Shown: positions 10,913 through 23,118, numbered from the stretch's first letter. The stretch is 64,000 nucleotides of DNA from Flaccisagitta enflata (GCA_965153355.1 OZ231127.1:13516001-13580000), one strand, 5' to 3'. A program made the numbers and translations. Notes: a model not told the origin generated them from the sequence alone.

Positions 10913-12038
10913 CAGGGTGATTTTTTTTCAAGTTGGGGAAAGTATCAAGGCATCAAATTTTAATTATAACATTTTAGGATAAACCAATATTAGTTTATAG
11001 TTGCAAACTACTTGACATTTAACAGGGTGTGCGAAATTATCCGGAATAGGCACTTACTTTTCCAAAAAACTATGTAAAAATAATGATTTTTGAAAACATA
11101 AGTGGTATATATGAAAAAATATCTTTTTTATTGTACAAAACTAAAATTCATATAGAATTAAAAAGTCAGAAATAGAACTTTTTGGGTAAATTTGACTCTT
11201 ATAAAACATTTATCAAAAAGATTTATGAAGAGAAAACTGCAATTCTGTTGTTAGTTTTTCTTGCCCTCAAGGTCTAGTTTATTTGCTGTGGTAAGCGCGA
11301 TTCATGTTGATATAACTTACCTCTTTCAGCATAGTGTGTGCCAAGCTAAGAAAGTCACTATGCCGTAGGCACAAATACTAGAATCTATGATTTTTTTTAA
11401 CCTAATTTGCCTAGGAAATAAAATCATGTCAAAATCAAAACCTTTGCCTCAATTTTTTGACTCCCATAGCGACTAGGGATACTGACAAGTCCTACAATCA
11501 ATTCTAGCCTCTAGTTTAACTAACTGGGGTAGTCTAGTTCAAATTTTCTGATGCTGGGTCACTTTTAAGTATAGTTTTCTTTCCATGAAGTAATTCAGGA
11601 TAATTTTGCTCACCCTGTTATTTTTCAAGAAAGAAAAAATATCTTTGACAAATTTTGTAAGTATTTTATTAAAACTAAAATTTCTGGAAAATCAATGTTT
11701 ATTATACTTTTGTTTAAGTGAATAAAATTGAAATTACAAAATCTAAGTGAAAACTGTTTTGAATAAAAACAATAGTTAAAATATCCAAATCAGTGATAAA
11801 AATAATCAAATATTCAACTTTTTGACCAAAGAAATTATTTTTGTGCATTATTCAAAAATTCCTTATTATGAAAAAATAATAAATAAATAGAAGTCAAAAC
11901 TGGTCAAATAATTTTTTCTCTCTTGAATATCAAATATCAAGTAGTTCGTAATTGACAACTAACTAGGGTTTATCTTAAAATTGCATAATAAAAATTCTAT
12001 ATCTTAATACTTTCCCCCACTTGAAAAAAATCACCCTG
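10913..12038. mobile_element. TA-flanked MITE, ACAGGGTG ends, with a nested copy
   Basis: Inverted ends CAGGGTGATTTTTTTTCAAG (left) and CTTGAAAAAAATCACCCTG (right), flanked by TA (10911-12 and 12039-40). The arms stay alignable for about 110-130 bp. No transposase frame. A TA target duplication is typical of Tc1/mariner-type non-autonomous elements. Confidence 0.85.
11022..11618. mobile_element. Nested TA-flanked MITE with related ends
   Basis: Ends ACAGGGTGTGCGAAATTATCC and GGATAATTTTGCTCACCCTGT, flanked by TA at 11020-21 and 11619-20. It lies wholly inside the 10913-12038 element. Confidence 0.75.
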
Positions 12039-12206
12039 TATATCGGATCAAATGATCGAAAAACGTGTTTTGACAGCTTCCCTTGCTACTCTGTTGCTTC
12101 GTCTGTCTAATCATCCATCTATCTCTCCATATATGTCACATGTTTAGCGCCATATTCAACACATGTGGAATCACAAACCGGACGCACCATTGCCCAGTCG
12201 GGCTTG

Positions 12207-12375
12207 CTTTTTAGTCGCAGACACGCGACTCTTTAAGCCTCTTTTTGGTCCATCGGTCTGTATGTCCGTCCGTCCCTCCGTCACAAAGTCCATCACAAAA
12301 TCGTTTTTCAAGGTTGTCCGCTCCTGTCCACCTGTCAGCGTCTAATTTTGCTGTGTATACGGCCTTGTTTAGTCT
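12207..12375 (-). mobile_element. HINE-like element, reverse
   Basis: TTTAGTCGCAGACACGCGACTCTTTAAGCC, a TGTCCGTCCGTCC core, CTCCTGTCCACC, and GTGTATACGGCCTTGTTT (reverse of AACAAGGCCGTATACAC). Confidence 0.7.
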
Positions 12376-12441
12376 TGTGCAGGCTTGTCCACACGTTGCT
12401 CTGTTGGTTGAATCGTCTGTCTCTCCATTCGCCCCTCACAT

Positions 12442-15400
12442 TAACTATATTTTTTTTTGTCAACATGAAAGTTTTCTTTAGGTGGCGCCCCCCTATCTTG
12501 GGTGTTTTTGCATGGGGAATCCATTGGTGAAGTCAAAAATGCAAAAAAACGATGTTTAGAACTTGCCCTGGCCCGGTAACGAGCATATATGACCTTTTCA
12601 CTCATTTTTTGCTATTTTTTGTCAGTTTTCAAAGATGAAGTTGCATTTAAATCACAAAAATTGCATAAATATACCTCCAATAGATGAATTTAGTCCACCT
12701 GAAACATTTATGAGCAGCTTGGCCCTCTTATGGGGGAATAATTGGCTCTTAGGGCCCCGTATTGAGCATTTTTTGAACAAATAAGCAGTAAATTATCGAT
12801 TATTCTTCATTTATTGGTATAATCCTCCTTACTCAATCTCTATGTTATGTTAAATTGATAGAGAATTTTTCAAAAGCCCTAATGTTGCATGGGGCTGAGC
12901 AGGGGAAGAGGTTATCAGGCATTTCAGCCGGGGCATCATTGAAAAAAAGCCCATAAAGAACACGGTTAATATTTATAAGTCGCGTGCAATACTTACATTT
13001 AGAATGACATAGAATGATTAGAATGACTTAGAATGACTTGGTATACCCTAAAATAACCTTAAATGACTTGAAAAAATGAAAAGTTTAAGTGTGGGACTGA
13101 CAAACCAGCCAACAGAGGGATGGATGGACAGACAAAGCGGGGTGTAGAGTCGCGTGCACGCGTCTAAAAAGTCAAGTTTAGCTGATGAACTGACCAATCA
13201 TTTGGACATGGCATAGTGTAAATCAATATCTCCTTTTGATGGTTTATCTTGCAGTGGGTGGGTGTAAGTGGGCAGTTTTTGAATAATCAAGGTCACCTGA
13301 GACATTTTACTCAAGTAGTTCTGTCTCATGATAGTAAATGAACAAATTTTGCCTCAATATGAACATTATTCAAGCAAAAAAGGGATAATTATGTGATAAA
13401 CTGTTTACTGTAAACAAAGGTCACCCGAGATATATATCTCCAGTAACCCTGTTTTATGATAGGAAATTAATAAATTTGTGGCCTAGGTATGAGCATTTCT
13501 CTAGCAAAAAGTGATGACTTTCACAATAAACTGTTTATTGTCAACAAGTGTGATAACTTGCATTAAACAACTTGTTTCGAATTGTGTGTGTGTGTGTGTG
13601 TGTGTGTGTTCGCGTGTGAGTATGTGTAAAAGGGAATGGGGATTGTAAGCCCCTGCCCACCTATCCATTATAATATCATATTCCAGGGTTACTTGTTACA
13701 GACCATTTTACTCACTATGAAGGCAGCAACAAAAGGTAAAGAAATGAGAGGTGGGGGGAAAAAGAAACAGATGGGGAAAAAACATTGATGAAGAGGAAGT
13801 GAAAGAGTCATTTGAAGATTGCTTGTGGTGTTTAGCTGCAGAAGTTGGGTGAGAGTAGGGCAGAGGCTCTAAAGGGCCAATGTCCTGTTGAACATAGGGG
13901 TGAATTTTCTCAGTTGAAATGTGCAAATTGGACAACTTCAGGAGACCTAGGATGAACATGGGGGGTCCAAATATTGAAAATTTTGAAAAAGATTGATTAT
14001 TGAAGAGGCTAGGTTTGGGCAGTTGTGGGCTTGTGAAAGTTGATTTGAATAAATGATAATAGATTTAATGTTAAGTGCCTGATTACTTGATTACTTGATT
14101 TAATTGTCAAGTAAAGCTGAATAAATTAAAATAAACAACATTTCCAACAATATCTTTAAACAAGGCAAAATTACAAAAAAATGCTTTTCTGATCAATGCT
14201 TCTACATTATCCTTAAAAATAAGCTCACTGGTTCAGAAATGAGAGCAATTTAAAGAAAAACAGTTGAACCAATATTTCTACAATTTTCCTAAATTTCTAA
14301 ATTTGCAGAATCTCATTAACAGTGGCACAAGTATCAGAATAATCATATCTTTTCCAGAAAATCCTTGAAATCTTCCAGCAAAAAACTGCAAACTCTCATC
14401 TTCCAGGGGCTTCTTTCAGAATTTGGCTAGCTTGTCTAGTTTTTGCATAATCTCCTTATCTTTTATTGCAGTAGAGAAAAATCATACTGTATCAGCCATT
14501 CTTTGGCTCAAAATCAACTGTCCAAGGCCTTTTATCAGCCCTCTCATGATATTACACTTAAAACTTTGCAAAATTCAAATGTGCTTTTGCATGCCCATAA
14601 CAGCACAAACCTAGTCTCTTCAAGCCTTTTCAAAAGCCTAATTCTGATCTTTTACTCTGATGTTTCCTTCAATTTTGGCTATTCCAACTTACTGAGGAAA
14701 TACACTTCTATATTTATGATCATTAGCCTCTTTGGGCCAATGCCTTACTCTCACCGCACTTCTACAGCTGAACACCACAAGTGATCTTTAAATGACGTGT
14801 TCTCTTTCATTTACTCTTCATCAATATTGCTTTCTCCATCTATTTCTTTTTCCCTCCCCTCTTTTCTTTACCTCTTGTTGCTACTCAACCTTTTCTTTTC
14901 CCCAACTAATAAATACCTCTATAGTGAGTTACGTGATCTCTAACAAATAACCCTGGAATGAAATAAAATTGATTGGCAAACTACCCTCATTCCCTTTTAC
15001 ACAGACACACTTACACACACACTCACACACTTATACACACACACACACACACACACTCTCAGCCTCAGGGTCTTAAATACAAGTTATCACAATTGTTTAC
15101 AGTAAACAGTTTATTGAAGAATCATCACTTTTTTGCTTGAATAATGTTCATATCGAGGCAAAGTTTGTTAATTTCCTATCATGAGACAGGATTACTTGAG
15201 TAAAATGTCTCAGGTGACCTTGATTATTCAAAACTCTATCCAACTTATGCAAGATAAACCATCAAAAGGAGATGGAAATTTACACTATGCCATGTCCAAA
15301 TGATTGATCAGTTCATCAGCTAAACTTGACTTTTTAGTCGCGTGCACGCGACTCTGCATTCTGCTTTGTCTGTCCATCTATCCCTCTGTTGGTTGGTTTT

Positions 15401-16073
15401 TCAATCCCATACTTATACTTTTTTTTAACAATTTCATTTTTTCAAGTCATTTAAGATTATTCTAGGGAATACCAAGTCATTCTAAGTCATTCTAATCATT
15501 CTATGTCATTCTAAATGTTAGTCTTGCATGCGACTTATAAGTATTGACCATGTTTGTTATTTATGGACTTTTTTCAATGATGCCCTGGCTGAAATGCCTG
15601 AGAACCCCTTCCCCTGCTCAGCCCTATGCAACATTTGGGCTTTGAGAAATTCTCTATCAATTCAACATAACATAGAGATTGAGTAGGGAGGTTTATACCA
15701 ATAAATGAAGAATAATCAATAATTTACTGCTTATTTGTTCAAAAAATGCTCAATACGGGGCCCTAAGAGCCAATTATTCCCCCATAAGAGGGCCAAGCTG
15801 CTCATAAATGTTTCAGGTGGACTAAATTCATCTAGTGGAGGTATATAAATGCAATTTTTGTGATTTAAATGCAACTTCATCTTTGAAAACTGACAAAAAA
15901 TGGCAAAAAATGAGTGAAAAGGGCATATATGCTCGTTACCGGGCCAGGGCAAGTTCTAAACATCGTTTTTTTGCATTTTTGACTTCACCAATGGATTCCC
16001 CATGCAAAAACACCCAAGATAGGGGGGCGCCACCTAGAGAAAACTTTCATGTTGACAAAAAAAGATATAGTTA
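12442..16073. mobile_element. Giant foldback element with arms over 1 kb and a 10-bp target duplication
   Basis: Starts TAACTATAT and ends ATATAGTTA. Direct repeats CCCCTCACAT at 12432-12441 and 16074-16083 flank it. Left arm (to about 13,900) and right arm (from about 14,720) are reverse complements with scattered changes, including ACCGGGCCAGGGCAAGTTCT against AGAACTTGCCCTGGCCCGGT. Both arms carry an older HINE-like 3' end (13,080-13,168 and 15,334-15,420) and a (GT)n/(CA)n run. No transposase is recognised in the spacer. Nine- to eleven-base duplications and long arms are known for Foldback/Mutator-like elements. Confidence 0.85.
13855..14775. mobile_element. GGGCAGAGGC-armed insert in the foldback spacer (element C)
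   Basis: GGGCAGAGGCTCTAAAGGGC, CAATGTCCT and GGGGTGAATTTTCTC on the left, and GCCTCTTTGGGCCAATGCC TTACTCTCACC on the right, are a diverged form of the ends of elements B and F. The interior is AT-rich and non-coding. Confidence 0.45.
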
Positions 16074-16119
16074 CCCCTCACATTTTTTTCATTTTGGGCT
16101 TTTTTTTTAAAGGTAAATT

Positions 16120-16258
16120 AAGTTGTAAGAAGGGAGGAAAGAAGGAAGGAAGGACAGAAGGAAAGAAGGTAGGAAAGGAAGGAAGGAAGGAAGAAAGGAA
16201 AGAAAGATAGGTGGGAAGAAGGGAATAAGGGAAGAAAAGAAAGGTAGGGAGGAGTATA
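16120..16258. repeat. (GGAA)n purine-rich tract
   Basis: GGAAGGAAGGA/AAGAAGG simple sequence. Confidence 0.9.
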
Positions 16259-16278
16259 AATATATGTATGTAGATGTA

Positions 16279-16884
16279 ACCTTGGGGAAATAAAAAATGG
16301 CGGATTTTTAAAAAGACTAAAAGCTTTCTTTTGAACCATAGCATAAGAAAAATGGATTGAAATTGGTGATGCCCGGAAAGCCCTTCGAAAGATCTTTCAT
16401 TTGAGTCGTTTCTGGCATTCCTAGCCTTATTTGTATAGAAATGGCATAAGTTTGAAGAAAAATATCACTGATTGGAAAAAGGACAAATATCGTCTTTTTT
16501 TCTACTAGTAATTATTGTCTCAACGTTTTTCTCAATAATGCAATTCAGAATTGTCACAGCTACATGATATCCATGAGCAAATTAAAGAGCTTCGAATTTT
16601 CTTCAAAATGGCGCCAAGAACGAATTTTTTACTCAATGCGTTTAGTTTCTATGTAACAACAAACATAAAACACGCATATCTGGAGTGAATTTCTCAAATT
16701 CGTGACAACCTGTCTTCTTTCCAATGCCATTTCTAAACGGATAAAGTTAAGACAACCAGCAACGTCTCATTTTAAAGATCATTCGCAGAGCTTTACAATG
16801 GTCACCGATTTTTTATAGTTTTTTTCAATTTAAGGTACATAAGAATAGTTTTCCAAAATCCGCCATTTTTTATTTCCCCAAGGT
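16279..16884. mobile_element. TA-flanked MITE, ACCTTGGGGAAATAAAAAAT ends
   Basis: Left end ACCTTGGGGAAATAAAAAAT with GGCGGATTTT is mirrored at the right end, flanked by TA (16277-78, 16885-86). The interior contains CTTTCATTTGAGTC, also present in the similar element at 38543. Confidence 0.85.
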
Positions 16885-16944
16885 TATATATGATTATAAA
16901 ACGGCGCACGCGACTGTTGGCCTATTATGCTTGTTTTCCCTCAG

Positions 16945-17005
16945 TCGGCTCTTTTTTTTTTCTTTTTTTTTTTTTCTTCTTTTTTTCCTTTTTTTTCTTT
17001 TTTCA
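16945..17005. repeat. Poly-pyrimidine tract (T-rich)
   Basis: TTTTCTTTTT simple sequence. Confidence 0.85.
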
Positions 17006-17353
17006 AGCTTGAAATTGTTTGTTTCTAGCTTGTTTGCTCGAGGTCTCTCAAAACTGCGAATGCAAATCTCACCTGACGGTTGACACATGCACGGTCATGC
17101 ACATGCACATGCACACGATTGACACATGCACGCGCATCCACGCCCAAAATTAACGACGATGACGACGACGTCAATCTAAGCTGCGATTGACAACATGAAA
17201 GTCCTCGATGCAAAGTTTTGACAGGAAAATGCTTGAGATTACCTTTTCAGCAATTCTGTTTATGGACGAGCACGTCAAAGTTCTTTACAATGTGAGCAGC
17301 CGCTGACGATTTAGAGTGACAATGACAAGGACGCGTTCAACGTAGATATCGTA

Positions 17354-17777
17354 CACTTTTTTTTTTTATAAGAACGTCATTTTTTTTTCGAAGGCTTCAT
17401 GTTCTTATTTTCAAGGCCAAATGAAGCCTTCAACGTTCTTAGAGCGTTCTTAATTTAAAATGCTACATAAACTGTAAGGAACCTTATAATATACTATTAT
17501 TTGATTATATTAAATATATTTCTATTGAATATTATTAAAACAAGTGCTTAACATTAATGTCTGAGGGTATTTTCTTGGTTTTATATTAGAATTTAGGAAA
17601 TTTAAGCTTAATTATACTAAAATGTTAGCATTTTGTTAATGTTCTTTAAATGTTATTCTAAGCGAAATTTTTTTATCAAGATTTGAAGCTTTCGTATGTT
17701 CTTAAGATGTTCTTAATTTTGGGGTCATTCAAAGCCTTGATGTTCTTATAAACTAGGTTCTTATAAAAAAAAAAGTG
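17354..17777. mobile_element. TA-flanked MITE, CACTTTTTTTTTTTATAAGA ends
   Basis: The inverted ends are mirrored at GTTCTTATAAAAAAAAAAGT G, with TA on each side. GTTCTTA sub-motifs recur inside. AT-rich, no frame. Confidence 0.75.
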
Positions 17778-18063
17778 TATTCCATTGATATCACAGAACT
17801 GTCGTTTTGCACTTGATTTTGTCACGAATACTTAACTGCAGACCTATCCCTATACTACCCCAAACACCACGCCTTCCCCATTTATCAATCTAACCCCCAC
17901 CCCTAATTCTAAAATCACCCCTGACCCAATCGTCAAACCCACTTATAACGCATCGCGCTAATACGTAGTTTAGCGGGCAAAAACAGCGGACGAATTTGGG
18001 GAATACATTTAAAGCAAGGCCAAGGGAAAAGGACTGAAAGACAAATGGATGAACTGTGGCTAG

Positions 18064-18090
18064 GAGGCCGAGAGAGAGAGAGAGAGAGAG
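18064..18090. repeat. (GA)n microsatellite
   Basis: Short AG run. Confidence 0.9.
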
Positions 18091-18186
18091 TTTATAATCG
18101 CCCTAGTTTTTTTTTCTTTTTTTTTTCTAGTCAAAATCGCTTTGGTAACAAAAGCTAATTGAATGTTAGGTTGGTGATGGAATGAT

Positions 18187-18285
18187 TGGCCATTTTCCAT
18201 TTTCCATCGGTTGAGTCGCATTCACTGGCCATTTTCCATTGGATGGGTCGCATTCACTGGCCATTTTCCATTGGATGGGTAGCAT
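18187..18285. repeat. ~33-bp tandem (GGCCATTTTCCATTGGATGG)
   Basis: About three units of TGGCCATTTTCCATTGGATG followed by GGTCGCATTCAC. Confidence 0.85.
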
Positions 18286-18493
18286 CTTCATTGGGAATAG
18301 GAGAAAAAGCGGGAAACCGGAGTTATCATTGTCAGAAAGAGAATCTCTCTCTTTAGAGAGTGAGCAACAACATTTTTCATTACTGAAAATGGGTCTCATT
18401 TCTCCCAAATGTGACTTGAGTTGGCTATTATTCATCATAACCGTCAGTAAGACTCTCAAACATGAAATGAAAAACAGGCCGCTCAAGCGTCAT

Positions 18494-18984
18494 TATGGTC
18501 AGCGGTTCCCGATGCCCCATTGATATCATTTAATATTGTGGTGAAGAGATAATGAGGCAGCGGCCCCAGAGGGCAATTTTGTATTTAGTCTTAGAGGCTT
18601 GATTTGGGATCCTAGAGGCTTGATTTAGGGTCTGAGAGGCCTAATCTGGGGTCTGAGAGGCCCAATCTGAGTACCATGAGGTCTGATTTGGGGTCTGAGA
18701 GGCCTGATTTTGAGCCTGGGAGGCTGAATTTAAGAACGGAGAGACCTAATATGGGGTCTGAGAGGCCTGCTTTGATGTTGGAAAGGCCTGATTTGGGTTC
18801 TGAGGGGCCTGAGTTGGGGTCTGAGAGGCCTGATTTGGGTTCTGAGAGGCCTGATTTAGGGTCTGAGAGGCCTGATTTAGGGTTTGAGAGGATCAATTTG
18901 AGGCTGAGGGGGGACGAAAACATTAGATAGGAGAAATTACCTTGTGTGGAATCATAGGTCATCGACCCCTCCGGGGCCGCTGCC
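18494..18984. mobile_element. GGCAGCGGCC-armed element D with 21-bp tandem cargo
   Basis: ATGGTCAGCGGTTCCCGATG then GAGGCAGCGGCCCCAGAGGG on the left. ATAGGTCATCGACCCCTCCG, GGGCCGCTGCC on the right. Cargo (about 18,590-18,900) is GTCTGAGAGGCCTGATTTGG in tandem. Same end sequences as elements A and B, different cargo. Confidence 0.7.
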
Positions 18985-19029
18985 CGAAAAGAGAGATGGA
19001 AAGAGAGAAAGATTAAAGCGGCGGGAAAT

Positions 19030-19533
<504 letters not shown>

Positions 19534-19540
19534 TGGTTTG

Positions 19541-19740
19541 CGCCGGATACACGGCTACCCAAGTCGCGTGCTGGTGGGCAGAGGCAGTGATGGAAAAGGC
19601 TAAAAAATGAGCAGTGATATAAAAGGCTAAAAAATGAGCAGTGATATAAAAAACGCACATAAACGCCTAACAAAACAAACTGTTGCCAATGGACGGACCG
19701 ACCGACATAACGGTTTATTGAGTCGCGTGCACGCGACTAA
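19541..19740 (+). mobile_element. HINE-like element
   Basis: CGCCGGATACACGGCTACCC, AAGTCGCGTGCTGGTGGGCAG, a duplicated TAAAAAATGAGCAGTGATAT unit inside, a GACCGACC core, and a perfect 3' stem AGTCGCGTGCACGCGACTAA. Confidence 0.75.
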
Positions 19741-20397
19741 AAGTGAAGGATTTATGAGGTTCCTAAACGAAACCGCTGACAATATAGGCTTATTGGATGA
19801 CTTTTGTTATAGGCAATTTCCGTTCCATCCAATAATGTTACAAGCAAATTTCCTCACAGTGAAAAGATCCAATGGTTTACAGCCAATATATCAAGCGAAA
19901 ATGTTTGGTAGTAGGGACTAAACTTTCCCTCTCGCAGGCTCATTTCCTTTGCGGGTTCCTTACATGTTTGTTTCATTACATGTTTGTTCAAGCCTGATTA
20001 AACTATTCGTAAGATCTAGACATTTGGTAGAAAGTTTCAACTTCTTCGCCGCAAAATGCCTCACCTTAATCTCCATTTCCACGGCCATGTCTAGGAATAT
20101 GTCTCATGAGCCCCTTTGGACACTACGACCACCGATTAAGACAGCTCCAAATCCCGTGAGCGGGACTAATGAGTTAATACGGCGAATGTCGTCATCACCA
20201 TTACCAGCAGTTACCATAAATTATCTTCGGGGAAAAATCTCCGGGGAAATAAGCCGGGCTGAGTCGATAGTAGCCTCTAGGCTCTACATCACATTACGCG
20301 GTGTTTTCATCGAGATGTCGGACTCTGTTATTGAATTCAGGATAGGCTAGCCCTAACTATTCATTTGGCTGTTAAATGCTGTGAGTGTAGTTGTAAT
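19741..20397. other. Unannotated stretch with two open frames
   Basis: A + frame at about 19,746-19,918 has protein-like composition (FLNETADNIGLLDDFCYRQF). Another lies at 19,949-20,347. Either could be an upstream exon of the receptor gene, but I see no diagnostic motif and do not call them. Confidence 0.25.
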
Positions 20398-20775
20398 CAG
20401 TGTTGGCCAAGATAACTCATCATGATTATTCGAATAAGATAAAAGATAAAATGGCCAGATTTACAAAAAGATAAGATAAAGATAAGATAAGGCTGAATTT
20501 TCCAAAGATAAAGATAAGATAAGATGATTATCTTTTATTCGTTTTTCGAATAACTTTTTCGAATGATTCGTGAAACCAACTTACCAAGCAAAATCGAGCC
20601 CAACAGGCAACAGGGCCCTGGACATTAAATGATTTAACTCTCAAAGAAACCCATTTAAAACGTATCCCACTATGAAAGCTATTATTATAGAAAGGGAATT
20701 TTTAATGATTTTCTTTTATCACTTTTTTATCGTATAAGTATGAAATCCTTTCTGATTTGTTTCTTATGCCGGGTA

Positions 20776-20953
20776 CAGTGGAACCCCGCAAAAACAGCCT
20801 CGCTTTTAAAGGTTCCCCATCAATAAAGGTAAACATTTTGAAGTCCCAAATGGTAGTTTTTAACGTGATTTCACCTCTCTTTAAAGGTTAAAAAATGTTT
20901 GAAGGTTGAAAAATCTTTAGTCCCAATGGGACCAATGAGGCGGGGTCCTACTG
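20776..20953. mobile_element. TA-flanked MITE, CAGTGGAACCCC ends
   Basis: CAGTGGAACCCCGC at the left and GCGGGGTCCTACTG at the right, flanked by TA. Nested in the hAT-like element. Similar ends occur at 25249. Confidence 0.85.
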
Positions 20954-21254
20954 TATTTCTATATGAGCTTTGTTTGGTAGTAGCACAATGACATTTGCTT
21001 TCATACATTGGGGAAGTTTCCCTGTTTTCTCCTCTGTATGCCCACCCCTTTTAGGCTCAAATGCCAGCCTCAAGGCTTCAATTCCAGCCTTAAGGCTCAA
21101 ATCCCAGTCTCAAAGATGAAATCTCGAAGCTCCAATCATGTTTTAAGTGTACCTCTACTGACAGATCTGTGTTCTGTAAAAATCTTGCTAGTTTGACCAT
21201 TACTAGTGAGAATGTTTATCTGTAATGGCCCTAAGCAACTGCTAGACAAGCGAT

Positions 21255-21402
21255 TCTCTTACCGGATACACGGCAATCCAGTCGCGGATGGTTAGGCAGG
21301 AGCAGTAATGCAAAAACCGCTCGGAATTCAACCAAATTTGTTACAGACGTACTGACCTACCAACCGACACGGCATGGTGTAGAGTCGCGTGTCCGCGACT
21401 TA
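21255..21402 (+). mobile_element. HINE-like element nested in the hAT-like element
   Basis: ACCGGATACACGGCAATCC, AGTCGCGGATGG, ACCAACCGAC core, and 3' AGTCGCGTGTCCGCGACTTAA. Close to copy 1, including CAAAAACCGCTCGGAATTCA. Confidence 0.75.
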
Positions 21403-21718
21403 AAATGCTGGGAAATAAAAGTCAGCTGATGACATTTTTCCCCATATTTAAAAAAGAATGATTATTCGAAGTTATTCGAATTTTTTCAAATAAGATAATT
21501 TACAAAAAATGAAAAGATAAGATGAAGATAAGATGATTATTCGACCACTCAGAATAAAAAAAAGATAAGATGAAGATAACCACCATTTTTATTCGAATAT
21601 CCGAAGATAACGAATAACGAATATCTTTTGGCCAACACTGGTTGTAATAAATCTAAACGGTCATTTTCTTTACATATGAAGCGCTCTACATTGCATGAAA
21701 GAATGATTGCAGGTGATA

Positions 21719-21912
21719 GGAAACGTGTGCATGCAACTCTATAACGCTATGTTGGTTGGTCGGTCTGTCCATTGATCGGTTCATCTGTTGGTCACCATTT
21801 GTTTTTTTGGCGTTTTTGGGTGCTCCTGCCCAATTGCTTGAGTTAGCCTTTTCCATCACTGCCCCTGCCCACCTGCACGCGACTTTGGTAGCAGAGTATC
21901 CGGCCTGGTTTT
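21719..21912 (-). mobile_element. HINE-like element, reverse
   Basis: ACGTGTGCATGCAACTCTAT, TTGGTCGGTCTGTCC core, GCCCCTGCCCACCTGCACGC, GAGTATCCGGCCTGGTTT. Confidence 0.7.
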
Positions 21913-22038
21913 ATGGCATGTTTCCGACAAAAACATGTACGACAAGTGAAACCATACCTTTAGAATATCTACAATTGTGCCTAGCAAGAGTGCACCTGCA
22001 AACATTACAAGCTTGCTTAAATTTATTAATTATTTCAG

Positions 22039-22242
22039 TTTTTCAATAACCCGACAAATGAATCCAAACACCCTGTATTGGGAATGAGCCAGAGATGTTT
22101 GACTTTATTACTTATCTCCGCCGTCATCATTTTACTCATTTTCGGTAATTCTCCAGACAGAGATAATGAGTTGGTCGTAATCTTTTTCACAGCCATATCT
22201 AAAAATAGTCATTCGAGAGGCAGAAGATGGCCGATGGTTATC
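22039..22242 (+). CDS. Amine receptor, candidate exon for N-terminal tail and TM1
   Basis: Follows the acceptor TTATTTCAG| and opens with an Asn-rich extracellular stretch (FFNNPTNESKHP, two possible N-glycosylation sites NPT/NES, the first weakened by Pro). A hydrophobic TM1-like segment LTLLLISAVIILLIFGN follows, with the Gly-Asn pair typical of TM1. Two donors are possible: G|GTAATT at 22145 (phase 1, incompatible with the next exon) or ATC|GTGAGG at 22243 (phase 0, compatible). With the second donor, NELVVIFFTAISK follows, resembling the usual LVV-A--T-RK, but the first intracellular loop is about 11 residues longer than normal. Position and phase support it. The unusual loop makes it tentative. 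Confidence 0.5.
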
Positions 22243-22709
22243 GTGAGGCCTATGGCTAGTGATACCAACTTGGCCATAGATAAAAGGACACCTGAGAGGA
22301 AGTGTCAAGTGTCAACCATAGAAAAGTGTTGTTTCATGTTTCACTTTAAAAACAAATTGACCACAGAGTGGTTACTATTGAAACAACTCTTTACAATAGG
22401 ACCAATCTGATTAATCTAGCTTTATTTATTTAGATGCAATATTTTTGATGCTTCTCTATGAATATTATGAATAAGATGGTATCCTTGTCTTGTTTTATTG
22501 GTGGGGTTTAGTGACCGTGGTTCCAGATGGAACGAAGTTCTGTAGAACACAGTTTTATTTTGCTCGGCCTTGCATACCTGTTTTAGGGCTTAGTCTGGCC
22601 TAGGTCTGATACTCAAAATGGCTGTTGAGGTCAAGATGCTGGAACCCACCAAGCCAGGAAGCCAGGAATTTGTTTTTCAATTCTTTTTTCATTCCTTTTT
22701 CCCTGTCAA
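22243..22709. other. Intron 1, unannotated part
   Basis: No repeat or alternative exon recognised. Confidence 0.4.
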
Positions 22710-23118
22710 GTACAGAACTACTTTGTGGCGTCTCAGGCAATTGCTGATCTTCTTCTCTGCGTCATCATCATGCCTTTGTCTCTTATCTCATCTTTGATTT
22801 CCTTTTTCCCTGTCAGGTTCAAAGTTGTTTTTTGGCGTCGTTGGCAATTGCTGATCTTCTTCTCGGAGTCATCATCATGCCTTTGTCTCTCATCTCATCT
22901 TTGATTTCCTTTCTCCCTGTCAGGTTCAAAACTGGTTTTTGGCGTCTTTGGCAATTGCTGATCTTCTTCTCGGAGTCATCATCATGCCTTTGTCTCTTAT
23001 CTCATCTTTGATTTCCTTTCTTCCTGTCAGGTTCATAATTGGTTTTTGGCGTCTCTGGCAATTGCTGATCTTCTGCTCGGAGTCATCATCATGCCTTTGT
23101 CCCTTGTTTCCCTATCAG
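22710..23118 (+). repeat. Four tandem partial copies of the TM2 exon with its acceptor
   Basis: Units start at 22710, 22817, 22924 and 23031 (107-bp steps), then 88 bp to the true exon at 23119. Each unit has the pyrimidine tract, an acceptor (TGTCAG|, altered to TGTCAA| in copy 1) and about 75 bases encoding VQNWFLASLAIADLLLGVII then MPLSL. Each then runs into the next pyrimidine tract without a donor. Copy 1 reads VQNYFVASQAIADLLLCVII, copy 2 begins VQSCFLAS, copy 4 VHNWFLAS. As 107 is not a multiple of three, reading from one copy into the next shifts frame. Confidence 0.9.

Larger units (their letters stand above)
20398..21640. mobile_element. hAT-like non-autonomous element with 8-bp target duplication
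   Basis: Ends CAGTGTTGGCCAAGATAA and TTGGCCAACACTG, flanked by perfect direct repeats GTTGTAAT (20390-20397 and 21641-21648). Internal AAGATAAGATAAAGATAAGA motifs appear at both ends. An 8-bp duplication and CAGTG termini are known hAT features. No transposase frame. It carries two later insertions, at 20776 and 21261. Confidence 0.9.
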
